From Blasia pusilla (Eukaryota > Marchantiophyta > Marchantiopsida > Blasiales): a stretch of DNA of 64,000 nt. Made by a program: the position numbers and the translations under genes. The notes under the pieces were generated by a model. That model saw nothing but the letters and a program-made list of their open reading frames with translations, was not told where the DNA came from and ran no database searches. The first letter of the stretch is position 1; each line of letters starts with the position of its first letter. Positions 20,669 through 31,978 of the stretch are shown piece after piece. The stretch is from contig CM114272.1 in assembly GCA_050084515.1 (NCBI GenBank), forward strand, positions 52,204,001 to 52,268,000. Reading direction: 5' to 3'.

Positions 20669-21784
20669 ATGCTCAGAGGCTAAGCGTCAAAGCTCCTCAA
20701 TCGAGCCCCAAAGCGGTACCTCTCCTCCACGGACTGATGTGGCTACTATGACACTCCTCTCCATAGAAATGTTAGGAATGGGAGTATCCTCTGCATGGAC
20801 ATGTCCATCAATCAAATCACTAGGCCAAGTGATGGCACTGCTAAATGTTGCCAATTGCAAGGTCGCCATCTAACCTGGACGTCGCTCGATTAGTGCACCT
20901 GTGAAATGAATGGCTAATGAGCTAAGGCGCTCATCACCTGACTGCCATCTTGGTCTATAGGACGGTGACTCCTCCCAATAATCTAGGGAAAATCCCATCG
21001 GATATAACACTGCTCCACCAACCAAGACGAAGTAGGACTCAACATCAATCACTATCGTCTTGGATCGCATCACGGACTCATCTGTAGGATGTCTCGGGCA
21101 AATCCTGACAACGACCTCTTGTCGGATGATATGTTGTGTGGTACTCGCTCCATCCAAGGATGTCTATATCTAGAATGGACAACGCTCCACATTGGCTCTC
21201 GTCAAGCCCAATCCTATGAATAACGCTTTCCCCAACATCAGGGGTTCCACTCTTGAATCCAACAAGACACACATCGGACTAAAAGGTCTACCTCTTGGAC
21301 TCACCAACTAGAAGACCTCTCCCCACTTATCCAGCAACACAACACCAAGAGAAGCCATGGCACGCTCTATCGCGGGTCTAGCTGGCATCTCTGCCATCCT
21401 AGCAGCCGCAGCCTGCCATGAATCTGACGTGGACGGTCCGAGCATCCACTCCAAGGGCAGGTCCATCATCTCCTCTCCAATCACCTTTGAACATGATGTA
21501 GAAACTCCAACTCCACGCTCACATAGCGTAGCGGCCAGCCAAAAAACCTCGATTGGCGTACCTCCCAACATCTTAACATCGAAAGCAGTAAACAGCGGAG
21601 CACGGTACACCATCGTGGCCGCCCCCAATATCGTACTCAAGACATGCTCCTCGAGAGCATCAGCAATAGGAGTCATCGCACTTGCTTCTCCCATCGCCCT
21701 CCATGCCTGCACACCAATAACATCACCAACTCTCCGTGAAATTTGATGAGGACCCATCGATAGGGTCCTCATCGCCTCGGACAA
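20669..21784 (-). pseudogene. Protease and linker to methyltransferase (element 2)
   Basis: Minus-strand frames 21784-21308, 21300-21160, 21157-20870 and 20869-20687 together give the linker, a protease core LLDSRVEPLMLGK near 21265-21225 (DSG changed to DSR), and about 130 residues between protease and methyltransferase, including DVESYFVLVGGAVLYPMGF. That phrase resembles the flap-to-C-terminal part of retropepsin-like domains in Ty3 elements. The stretch aligns with 5471-6600 in element 1. It shows the ancestral Pol linker better than element 1 does. Confidence 0.7.
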
Positions 21785-21972
21785 CGTGAAAGATTGAGGT
21801 AGCGTAGTCTGTTTCCTGGCTTCCCCTTGCTATGGATCCAACTTTGCGGCTGCTCCACGCGTCACAACTGCGGCGGCCTCCATTTGGGCAACCCCGCACA
21901 TCCAACCAGGATCCTCCATATCTCTAGCTGCTCCATATGATGTCAATGCCACGGATCCGGCATCGGGTAACC

Positions 21973-23461
21973 TCAATGCCATAGCGACAATCTGCTCCTG
22001 TAGCTGCTATATCTGAGCAGCCATCCCAGACTCACGCCCGACGTCCCTCTCGACGCGTCTAGGTAGTGGGACTCTACCTCCTCCACAGGCAGCTCCACCA
22101 CCGTGTCAGGAAATTCCAGCTCCTCGTCCCCAATAGGACCACCTAGTGCACAATCTCTAGGCCTACCCAGACCGGCTACTCGCTCTGGTGCCCTCTCTGG
22201 CCCTCGATCCAGACGTAACTCATGGTATAAATAAAAGCACTTGGTGCGTGTATGACCATACCTTTGACAATAGTAAGACTTATAACCTCCTGGTGTAGCA
22301 CCATCTCCTCCTTCATATTGAGGCACATGTCCATGACCCTGACGAGTGCAATCACGCTGATGATGGGCTCCACCACATGACCAAAAAGTAATCATAGGCG
22401 GTAGCTGCTGAGTCACATATGAAGGTGCAGGTCTCTATGGCACGGCTTCTCAATATCCTCCTTGAGTTCATGGTGCCACAGTCGACCTATCCATATTGTT
22501 GCAGTGGTCGTGCAAAAATCGTGACTGCTCTCGCCGAGAACCCATGATGGCTACGCTCTCCTCCGCCACGTTGCGCTCAATGTTCTCGGTGGTTCTAAAA
22601 TCATCTCTAAATGTAGGGGAGGTGTTCATAAGAAGCACCCCCTCCTGCATCCGTGTCCGCGGTCCAGCATCGCGTACCATGATTGGATAGCCTAAGCCTC
22701 TATCACCCCTTGGTGACATTGATCAACCGGCGCAAGCGAGTGTAAGCCTCACGCAAACTCTCACCCGGGCGCCTCTGGAAGTCTTGGATGCTCCGAAACT
22801 TCTCTGTCCGTACCCCCTGGTAGCTTGCCCTCAACTCAGCAAAGAACTCAACCACGGGGTTGAACCTAGGACGAACCCGACTAGACGGTGCAACTGCTCT
22901 AGTGCGAGTGATCCCTCCTAAAACATCACTAGTGTAAGAGGAAGTAGCCTTTCCTGACTCGTCCTCCTCATCTAGGAACAGCTCCGCCCATGACACATAG
23001 TGTGGATCATAGTAGAGTCGCCATGCCTCAATCTCCTGGGCATATCTGTGGGAGAACTCATGATAATCGTCCATGGGCGCCCCCTCTAAATGCTGGAACA
23101 TACCGTTCAATGCTATAAACGGGTCGAACTCTCTAGAGTTCCTATCCCGTTGTGAGTCACACCAACTCCTAAACTCCATAATGAAGTTGTGTAGCTCTAT
23201 AGTGCCTAGAGCACCCAAAAACCTACGCGGTCCTCTACCCCGGTCGTCCATCTCGTACGCCCAACTAGTAGGACCACTCAATGTGTATGGTGGATCACTA
23301 ACATACTCCTCTACATGCTCCCCCTCGTGTGAAGGTGACACAGAAGGAGATCGAGGTACTCTCTCATGTGGAGACCCTTGAAACCTTGCACCACTCTGGG
23401 TAAACCCACCAGAGCTACTCTCAGGTCCACTACCTCGCCTCTCAAAATCCCGAAAGGACAC
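21973..23461 (-). pseudogene. Gag polyprotein of element 2
   Basis: Minus strand. 23461-22703 is an open frame of 252 codons starting MSFRDFERRG, with a capsid-like helical region ending in SYQGVRTEKFRSIQDFQ and GESLREAYTRLRRLI, the retrotransposon-gag signature. After frameshifts, 22416-21973 gives a zinc knuckle FWSCGGAHHQRDC (first Cys changed to Phe) and a second knuckle-like YYCQRYGHTRTKC. Aligns with 3686-4925 of element 1. The long intact N-terminal frame suggests this copy is not extremely old. Confidence 0.82.
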
Positions 23462-24921
23462 CGTGATGGCCCTCGTGCCCCTCTCACACGATCACTCTCA
23501 ATCTCGCAAGTAATCCCTCAATCACTAAAACTAAACATGTGGCACTCAATCTACATTCTCTCACTAAGACGTGTGTTGTGCGGTAAAAAGTGGCGCGGTC
23601 CAGCAAATCAACTGATCTATCATCTCATTGGCAAATCATCCTCAACTCTAGACATCCCACATGGGTCTATGTCCTCTAGACCCATACATCATCGATGCTC
23701 TCAGCATCAGCACAAAACCCAATATCCCAAATAACTTCCCAATACCTAGAAATCCCTCACACGTGCAGGGTAAGAGAGCAAAATGGATAACTTGACAATA
23801 ATGTCAATGTCGCTCCTTGGAAACTGCAAATCTTGACCCCAACTCGATCGTAAAGACAACTCCTCCAATCAGCAAGTCGTACTCTTCTCGTACTGACGCT
23901 GCTCAAATCTCCTCAATATGCGATGCGATCCAGTGGCACGGAATAGCTAAAAAACAGCATTTCACTCGATAATGGGATGCGGCACTCTATGGCATACCCT
24001 CCTCAATCAGCAATACACACGCTCTGCTCCTTAGTGAAGGGAGCGGCTCCGCGATCGAGACGGTGGTCACCTGCCATGATTGGTTGATGACGAAAATGCA
24101 ATGACGATGGCAATCACAATAAAGTACATGGTGATGGTGCAAGTTAGAGAATCAACAGTCGTCGTGGAAGACCCTCAACTCCGTAATGGCGGCAATGGCA
24201 ACCAAGGGTGGACAATAGCCGAACGCGACTCTGAGTGGCGCTAGGCGGCGGCGGCGGCGGCGATGATGGACAGTTGATCGTTGACAGTGACGGTGATGAT
24301 GATGGTTGATTGTCTACAACGGGCCATTGACGGTGACTATGACGGCGACGGCCACCGCCGGCGTGGCGGCTGGTTTAGGGTTTGAACAATTTAACCCTAA
24401 AAATTACCTAGCAATGGCAGCGTTGCAAGATTGACCATAACTTTTTGCTCGCAATTGAAATTTTGCATTGTCTATTGCAAAGCATGCAAAGCTTCATGAT
24501 CTACGACGGTATCAAAAAATATTATAAATCAGACATTCCAGTAAAAACTGAAGGGGATTGTCGTAAAGCCCAACGTCTCTTTCTCCTACACAAAATTTGG
24601 CAGCATTTTTGCGCTGATTTCTCCCAATGAAAATGTAAAACCTATGAAAATATAAATCACCAAGGTACATGGTGCTCCCAAGAGCACCGGCATGGAGCAA
24701 TCCGCCCCCATACTCAATTCCTATCAAAAATTGGGCAGCGTTTCTACGTGCCACTCTCCCGTACAAAAAATCAACAAAGCAAAACAGCAAACTCGCACGG
24801 CTCTTGCTCTAGTGAATACTCCCATGAGCCATGAAGCGGGGAACACGGTCCCCCAACCTGCACCAAACATCGAGCAACGAGCGAGCGTCCCCATGAAGCT
24901 CTCACTCACTCATTCTCTCTT
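23462..24921 (-). other. Leader of element 2
   Basis: About 1.4 kb between segment A1 and gag, comparable to the 1.0-kb leader of element 1. It contains a GGC/GCG trinucleotide run (about 24245-24262). No coding sequence is recognised. Confidence 0.5.
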
Positions 24922-25439
24922 TGTAAAATAAGATCCAATCTCTCTCAACACCATAACTCTCAAATGTGTGCACTCTCACATGTCTCTCTCAATGTCAAAC
25001 CAAACCCACTCTCCTAATGAGAGGCTTGGGTTACACACACAAGGCAAGCAAGACCATAGCTCCGCCGCCTCATGCCAAGAGGTTCAACAAAGAGAAAATG
25101 AACTCTTAAGCTCTCTCTCCTTGAGGTATACCCCTCCCCTCTCCCAAGCTCTCTCCATGGTAATCTATGCTCCCAAGTCATCTCCTTGGCTCTTGACCTG
25201 ATGTAGGAGGTCAAGGGCCACTTACCAAAAATATAAAGTCGACCATATACTCAAAATGGTACTTACCTAAAATAGTAAATTCCTCAATATGGCTCTAAAT
25301 GAGCCGAAGCGAAGGGGAAATCTGCTCTCTCAAGTTTTCCGGGGCTTCAGTAGGTCATCCTCGACCTCTTGAGCCTGTCCTCCACTACTCGCGAAGGCGC
25401 TCTACTAGATCTCACCGATCTATCCTAAAAGACGTGACA
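24922..25439 (-). repeat. Terminal segment A1 of element 2
   Basis: Minus strand, starting TGTCACGTCTTTTAGG at 25439 and ending ATTTTACA at 24922. It is highly similar to 60018-60536 of the repeat in LINE-B, including a shared 66-codon accidental frame. Similarity stops exactly after TTATTTTA; the final ~135 bp (segment B) present in LINE-B is missing here, just as in element 1 A1. Confidence 0.85.
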
Positions 25440-25440
25440 T

Positions 25441-26168
25441 GATGATGATGATGATGATGATTTTTTGGGAATATTTCCTCTAATAAGTATGTGTTATGTA
25501 GATGAGCATACTTACCTTAGCGTTGACATTGTTCCAGACGAGGGAATGAGTTATATCTATCCAACTAAATTCTTGAATATATGCTTACCTTCTGGACTAC
25601 CCCAACATCGTTTATGTTTGAAGGTTGGTGCACCAATCATACTTCTACGAAACATGAACGATTCAAAAGGACAAGAAAATGACACTCGATTGATCATTCG
25701 TGGATTCATGCAACATATTATAAATGCTGAAATTATTACGGGGAAGAATATTGGAGATCAAGTTTTCATTCCGCGTATCCCATTGATTGCTTCTGACTCG
25801 GGCTTGCCTTTTGATTTGCGTAGATGCCAATTCCTATTCGTCCTGCCTTTGCCATAATTATTAATAAGTCGAAAGGTTGGAATTTACTTACCTTCACCTC
25901 TATTTTCTCATGGCCAACTATATGTGGCATTGTCTAGAGTAGGACAAAAGAGTTCAATTCATATTATGATTGGCAATGACACACACTCCAACGAGAAAGG
26001 TGATTACACCCAAAATGTAATGTGTAAGGAAATTCTTACATTAAATAAATTCCTCATTTTTTAAATGAAACAAAATGAAGACATTTGAAAAAAATTGTAT
26101 ATTTTTCAACTTTCAATTTTTTCTAACAAGATTTTGCTTACCCGTGCACCGAACGGGCACCTTACTAG
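25441..26168 (+). mobile_element. Helitron 3' fragment with helicase remnant
   Basis: 25500-25857 encodes a Pif1-like Helitron helicase C-terminal segment: YPTKFLNICLPSGLPQH, LKVGAPIILLRN, GKNIGDQVFIPRIPLI and DSGLPFDLRRCQF, nearly the same as 57580-57890 in the larger Helitron. YVALSRV follows after a frameshift near 25925. The DNA end has a hairpin CCCGT-(gcaccga)-ACGGG at 26141-26157 and CTAG at 26165-26168 followed by T, the classic Helitron 3' terminus. The left part is cut by element 2 and an (ATG)n run at 25441-25461. Confidence 0.8.
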
Positions 26169-29100
26169 TACCGGTTATCGAGGAAAAACTACTAGGGTTA
26201 CTGACTCTCAAAGCTTTTAGGTTACCGGATGGTCGAAACGGGAAACACAGTGAGAACATGGTTTTAGGTTACTGGCCGATCTGTGCACTGTAATGGAGGT
26301 ATATATACGCGCGCGCTCTTTCATGGTTAAAGCAGGCGGAGTTCGAACGTGTCGCGTTTCGATTATTTATGGCACATGAGCCAAGGAGAGCACGAGGATC
26401 AGAGGACGGGCGATGGAACGTGGTCTGTGTAGGCAGTAAGACTCGGAAGCGTCGAGCAACGAGTTGAAAAAGTAATGGAGTGTCTATTAACAGGTGAATT
26501 CACAGGGCAAAAGAGTATTTTCCTAGGAAAACGTCGAGAGGTGGAGCTCCGGAAGTAGAAAGGAAAGGGGGACGGCGCCTCTGAAGGTGATGGACCGTGA
26601 TTGACCGTCTCCACTCCTTGGGCCGTTTCCCACACGCGGATGTTCCCGACTGTCTTCTAATCTAGGTAAATGACATTGGATGCGACCACCTTTTCAATTC
26701 ATTTCTCCAAATGATGGATAGTGTCCCTTCAACATGAACAAGTCTGCGTGATTCGCGCTTTTGTTGCCGAAGGTAGTCTTCCATCATGAGCATGATTAAG
26801 TGGCGTGAAATCAGGAACAGCAATAAGCAGTTCAAAACCAAAACGCATCCAGGCGTCAAATAAGTAGGTGGAAGGTGGCAAACGGTCAGGTAGAGGGAAC
26901 CTTTTATCCTTGATCCGTATCTTTCTGAAAATGATCATAGTGTTTGACGAAAATTCTGGCGACCATGAGGAGAGGGACTGCTCAGGGACGTCGTAATGGT
27001 TTCGTGGTTTGACGGGGAAGGTCGGAAGGTGAAAAATGTTTGGCGTTGCTTCAATTGCGATGACTCAGCAGCCATTTTTTACGCTGGAATAAAGCTGAAA
27101 TCAACTGGGGTAGTTGTGACCATGGCAGTCGGTAACCTGTAAGGAAGACTCAGGGAAGGGTTTATCTCGGGAGGGAAGGGTCATTTGTCGAGGTACCGTT
27201 ATCGTTTTCAGTGATGAAGACAGTGTCATAGAGGGCAGAAGGTAGAAAGGTCAACGACGAGTTCTGCCGAACTTGTTGCGACTTTCTTCCTACTGATTTT
27301 TCCGTACTTCAGTTTTTTGAGGAGAACTACAACTTCGACGTTTGAGTTATGGCACATTTTTTTCCCTCGGACTCTCGGGCGCCCTGTAGCCTCTCACTTG
27401 CATCAGCATGTTAATTCGTCGGTGGCTCATTGTCATACACTTTCCGAAGCTCAAGGGGGACAGCGAGGATGTCACGGACGGCGATTCTCGAAGTGAGCAG
27501 CAGTGCTTGCTGTTGCGTATGACCGCAAAAGCAATTCGAATTTGAAGCCATCTTCACCGGCATGTCGCACGGAAAGATGGCGGGGATAAGAGGGACTTTT
27601 GCATGTGCATGCGCTGCGGGTAATTCTCGAATGCATCTTATTATTATTGTTTTCTTGAAGATCTACTCTGGCTGGCTATGGCCCTAAAAAGCCTAACCTG
27701 TAAAAACGATCGTCCTGATGGTTAAGTTGTCGTCGATAAGCTTATTCCGATGTGTGACTTGCATATGGTTAGTTCAAGCCAAATTCTAAGAGGTCCGTAG
27801 TGGAGATTCGCTATCAGAAACGATAACCTTTGGAATGTCTTCTGTCATGAGATGATTCCTGACATGGGGTAACATCCCTCAAGGAAGTTCTATGTATTTG
27901 AAAGTGAAAGTAGGAATGCGACGCAGAAATCTGTTTCACCTATTCTCCCCCAATATTACTACTAAACCATTTGAATATGTCGTAGCGGTTTCAGCTCCTG
28001 TCAAGGATTGACTCAAAACAGAGAAATTGACCTAGTTTCGCACAGGAGAAACTCTCCTGTGCGAAATTTCTAAGGCTTGCTAAATTCTAGAGGGGTTCAA
28101 TTATTTTGGCGAAGCACGGATTCTAATTCTCCTCTGAGCATTTCCAGTTTCAGTCAGTCATTTCTTCTTCGGAACCAGTCAAATGCTTCGATCGATTCTG
28201 TAGAAAGATGGAGAGTGCAGTACACAGTATTTTACCAAAGTTGTCTAGAGTCCGAACTCTTGGCAGCATGAAAAGCATTGAATGACATAGAAACGGAACA
28301 ACAAGCTACTTCTCTTATGCACTCAGTGATCAATTTTATTTTCTTTGTTCTGCCGACCTTCGTTCGCGCTTAAGTGTCAGTTCATCGACTAAAAGTGTCA
28401 GTTTGTTGAACCTAAATGGATCCGAAAGGTGACTGGAGCAATAGAAAAGACTCTGTGCTCTTAGCTTTAGAGATCACCAGAGCAACGTGATCGGTTGTAC
28501 ATGCCTTGAAGTAGTTATTTGGTTGAATTTGTGTCATCCAAGTAGCAGTCTTTTTACGTAACTTGCACTAAGGAAAGTCGACTTCGAGATTAAAATTACT
28601 AGATTCAATTGCGCTGGTTTTCCCCTCCTTGAAATTGAGCGTCTCCCATGTTCCACTATCGTCTTAGAATACTCCTTTTAGTTTCGCGCGTTCCGGCAGA
28701 TCTTGCTAGAAGCAGAATTTGAGCTAGGCTGGTCGATTTACAAGCTTGTCTCTCTGGGGTTATGTAACTGTGCCGTCCAATTCTCGTGTGGGTAAATGAT
28801 AATCATGGGGAAGTTGGTCGTCTGAAATCTTTCAAAAATTATCTTGAAATAGAATACGATTGTGACTCGTGCATATTAGACATCTTTTGTTCATGAGGGG
28901 TGATAGTTTTAGCCAGAATCTCGTCAAAAGGTCGTACAAGTATGACTGTGTAGCTCTCTGAACTATTCCGAATCCTCACGGAACTATCGCTTCTGCTAAG
29001 GTAGTACGTTGATGTCAGACGGTCTTTGGAGACTGGAAGCGTTGTAAATATTATGGATTGCTAAATCTTCAGCTAAGTAATCGTCAGTACTGCTAAGGAA

Positions 29101-29328
29101 GAAGTACGTTGACGTCGGACGCCTTTTGGTAGATGTAAATCTCATGGATCTTCAGCTAAGTAATCTTCAGGATAATTATAAGTCGCTAACTATGTCTGTA
29201 TATCAGGTCCAAGGGTTCGACTGTTTATTCTGTGGTTGATGAGAATGCATCAAAATTCTCCCGTGTTCATTATGGTATTGTGAGATAGTGATTCCTGGTA
29301 AGTACTCACTCCGTTTTGTATGTTGCAG
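26169..29328. other. Possible host intergenic sequence, no recognised gene
   Basis: Base composition is more even than in the flanks. A TATA-like GGTATATATACG at about 26297-26308 follows directly after the Helitron end. Frames are short and unremarkable. It may contain upstream exons or promoter of the gene fragment at 29329, but I cannot delimit them. Confidence 0.35.
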
Positions 29329-29854
29329 TCCGGGGTTCCGACTCAAACAGTGCACCAGCACCACTCGACCCACAGGGCATGTTGAATATGAACGTCTTTC
29401 AATCCATGACCAACGCCCTTCTCTGCCTTGATAATAATAAGGTATTGAATTTTCATAAGACGAGAGATATCATCGTAAAATGTCAGATTCTCGAAAGTTC
29501 AAGAGTAGCCCAACCAGCTCTCTCTCAGAATGGAAAGCAACTTAGGAAATCACTTCACCTGTCCATTCTTTCTCGCATTGAATTAATGGCAGATAGTAAT
29601 TGGTGGTGTTTCGATTGCCGTGGTGAAGACGGCTGCAGTATGCCCTCGAGGAGGTCATCTCAACGAGACTGGTATAATCCCACATTTCTCCAAGGCAGAC
29701 GTTGAACTTTACTGCACTGGAGGATGTGCGAACCAGACTCAATCGAAGTGTATGTACAACACTTACGGGAGATTCCGTTTCAACAACAACGCCCTCACCA
29801 CAAATGTCCGTAATACCGTCAAAGCGGCGTGTGATCCTCACAGCATTATGCATG
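29329..29854 (+). CDS. Cysteine-rich plant secreted-protein-like gene, partial (two candidate exons)
   Basis: Candidate exon 29329-29441 is bounded by TTGCAG and AAG/GTATTG and encodes an N-terminal stretch ending MTNALLCLDNNK. A second candidate exon ends at 29854 with donor GTAAGC and contains VCPRGGHLNETGI, YCTGGCANQTQ, FRFNNNALTTNVRNTVKAAC. The pattern ALLC-x-D/N ... YC-x-GGC-x2-QT ... F-x-N-x-A ... V-x3-I/V-x2-AC resembles an uncharacterised plant cysteine-rich domain that I associate with DUF7731; this is from memory. The start of the second exon (29593 or near 29640) is unresolved, and neither the signal-peptide exon nor the terminal exon is identified. It may be a live host gene or a decaying copy. 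Confidence 0.45.
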
Positions 29855-30147
29855 GTAAGCCAGTGCGTTAATCTATCACGAGCAAGTCTAACTCAGAGAG
29901 GCGAGCGTCAGCATGTGTGGACATCTAGAAGGCGTTGGTTTAAACGACCGCAAATCTGAACAAAAGTTCCTTTGTTGCCACAGGAGACTTCACCATTATA
30001 GGCACAGGTTTTGGAACAAGTCTGGCTCGAAGTTGGGCCCTCATTAGTGTGGCGATGGTGTCTATCGCAGCACTTCAATAGAAGTAAGCTTGTGATGGCT
30101 ACAGAAATCTTCATCTTATGGGGCCAGGACTCCAAGGGTATGTGACT

Positions 30148-30945
30148 CTAACTCTCCCAACAGTAAGCAATGTCATCATATCTTCCTATGCAAATGAGAG
30201 AGGTGACTTGCTTTACATTGGTCTTCTCTGAATGTGGTGAGCGAATCACATACTCGCCGCCGAAGTTCTGGAAAGATTTGAGGGTTTCTGCATCCAAGTA
30301 TTGTAGGAGTTGTGCCAAATGGACGGCGTTCTGGGAGTTTTCATGCTCAGTGATTCTCAGTTCATAAAAGGTTATGCTAGTAGCGATGCACGAAAGTGAA
30401 AGATTCAAGGACTTCTCGGTGGTAGACTCTGCGCTTCCTCAAACTCGTGAGCGGCGGTCATACATTACACGAGTCAAACCTACAACCAAGGACTCTCGAG
30501 AGCGCATCTTTCCACGGTCTGTGAAGTGGAGCTGAATCTTGACAGGGCCATTTATGTCATGGATCTCAGTGGTCTCAGTTGTGTTCGTGAGCTTTATTTC
30601 CAAATAACACCCGTCTAGTTTCTTCCACACTTCGTAACTAGTTAAATCCTTTTGGGATCCTCTGCATGACGACCACTTCTCCGGAGCAATTTCTTGTCTA
30701 TTCTCCTCATTCGATTGGCCTCTAGCTTAAATCTCACACCTTTAGGAATTAGTAATTTAGTCGCAGGTCGGTGTTCCAACATTGTATACGGATGGCCGGC
30801 AGAACAAAGTGGTTCTGCGCGAAGGGATAGTTTGTTCCTTCTTATGGAAACCATTCTTAACCCATCATGGCGGACTCCAGAAGTTTGTTTGAGGTGGAAG
30901 ACTTCGCTTCTTTTCGTAGAAGGCGTCCAGATGGCACGCGAATGA
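30148..30945 (-). other. Minus-strand protein-like frames, unrecognised
   Basis: Minus-strand frames 30945-30642, 30630-30439 and 30408-30148 read as plausible protein in sequence (for example KLLIPKGVRFKLEA, YEVWKKLDGCYLEI, DINGPVKIQLHF, LAQLLQYLDAETL). They could be exons or a frameshifted gene. There is a vague resemblance to beta-rich segments of plant SMC-hinge proteins (GMI1/DMS3 type), too weak to name. They lie downstream of the minus-strand coiled-coil gene and might be its later exons, since GGTATTT at its end could serve as a donor. Confidence 0.25.
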
Positions 30946-31021
30946 TAGTGGACGTAGTTTTGTAAGGATCCACTCCGCGCATTGAATAAAAAGTGCTTGT
31001 CCATCCGCGTAGTTGAAGATT

Positions 31022-31357
31022 TTAAATACCGGCGAGATGCATAAGCTCCTTCTTCATCTCGTCGTTGCGGGCATTGATCTCGTCCATCCCCTTCTTGAGT
31101 GTTGCATGTCCTCCTTCGATGTCCGACTCCTGCGAGATAATTTGCCGGTGTCCCAGGCGCAGCAGATCGATGTCTGCCCGACACATGCCTATGGTGGCCA
31201 CCGTCTCTTCTTGTTTCGCCTTCACACCTTCCTGCTCCTTGTTCAGATTCTGAATGTCTCTCTGGAGATTTGTGTACATGTTCAAATTTCGTGCCAGCGA
31301 ATCCACCACCTGGGCTAGCAGTCGCAGGTCCCTGTTCAGCTCTGCGACAGTCGCCAT
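31022..31357 (-). CDS. Small coiled-coil protein, minus member of divergent paralogue pair
   Basis: The 111-residue frame starts MATVAELNRDLRLLAQVV and ends KKELMHLAGI. I chose this ATG because similarity to the plus-strand neighbour begins at its third residue; the frame is open further upstream (to 31819) but that part shows no similarity. Heptad-like spacing of Leu/Ile/Met with many Glu, Lys and Gln predicts a long helix. No membrane segment or catalytic motif is seen. It is homologous along its full length to the protein of 31979-32350: shared xTVAxLxRDLRxLxQVVDxL, N-x3-Y-x-NLxR at the start and EIN/EVNARxDxMKxExM near the end. Function unknown. The last codons overlap a possible splice donor, so the protein may be longer. 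Confidence 0.55.
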   Translation of the reverse strand: MATVAELNRDLRLLAQVVDSLARNLNMYTNLQRDIQNLNKEQEGVKAKQEETVATIGMCRADIDLLRLGHRQIISQESDIEGGHATLKKGMDEINARNDEMKKELMHLAGI

Positions 31358-31585
31358 CTCTATCCTCCAACTCTCACGCCGCTCAGCCGGATGCCACCAA
31401 CCCCACCTCGCTTTTCCCCCAAGCCGATCGAATGTAGCGACGGTGCTTTGCGCGCTGCGTTCGAAGGTCCACGCCTGAATCACACTTGTAGCCCTCAGAA
31501 GGTCCGAGCGGGACGTCCCGTCACTCTGTGGTCTATCAGATCCACCACCGGTCGCGACCCCACGCAAGAGACGCCGCAAGCTCCT

Positions 31586-31637
31586 CTCCCTACAAGGACA
31601 CTGGACAATGCGGCATGTCCAGTGTCCTTGTGGGGAG
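31586..31637. repeat. Inverted repeat, 22-bp arms, 8-base loop
   Basis: CTCCCTACAAGGACACTGG... pairs with its complement ending GTCCTTGTGGGGAG; one G-T type mismatch. Far longer than expected by chance in this region. Confidence 0.85.
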
Positions 31638-31677
31638 AGAACAACATCCTCCTCCCGTTCCACTGTCGCTCTCGCAC

Positions 31678-31699
31678 GGCTCTTGTGCGAACAAGAGCC
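31678..31699. repeat. Perfect 9-bp hairpin with GCGA loop
   Basis: GGCTCTTGT-GCGA-ACAAGAGCC. It lies 40 bp from the larger hairpin. Confidence 0.75.
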
Positions 31700-31978
31700 A
31701 TCCAATCCGAGCCGGTGATGCGTGAGACGGGCGAACGCAATTGTTCTCGTATCGAAGAAGCGAGCCCCTTCACCGGGGGGACGCGTCCCTTGAACATCGA
31801 TAGGCCTACAGGCGGACACTTGCGCGCTCTAGTGACGGACGGATGCCGATAACTCCGTTCGTTCCGTAGGCACGACACGGCAGAGAGTCGTATGCTCATC
31901 AGGAGCGGGGCTGAAACTAGCAGCTAGTCCCATCCGAGCGCGTAAGTTCGTGAGGAGAAACTCGTACGGGCAGCGACA

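Larger units (their letters stand above)
31358..31978. promoter_or_regulatory. Shared region between the divergent coiled-coil genes
   Basis: About 620 bp of GC-rich DNA between the two start codons, long enough to act as a bidirectional promoter. It holds two hairpins: 22-bp arms at 31586-31607 and 31616-31637 with one mismatch and an 8-base loop, and a perfect 9-bp stem at 31678-31699. Open frames cross it on both strands but look like composition effects. Confidence 0.4.

Noticed and set aside
30642-31370. 242-codon minus-strand ORF as a gene
   Set aside because: Its first half overlaps the coiled-coil gene in another frame and does not look like protein; only the 30945-30642 end might be coding.
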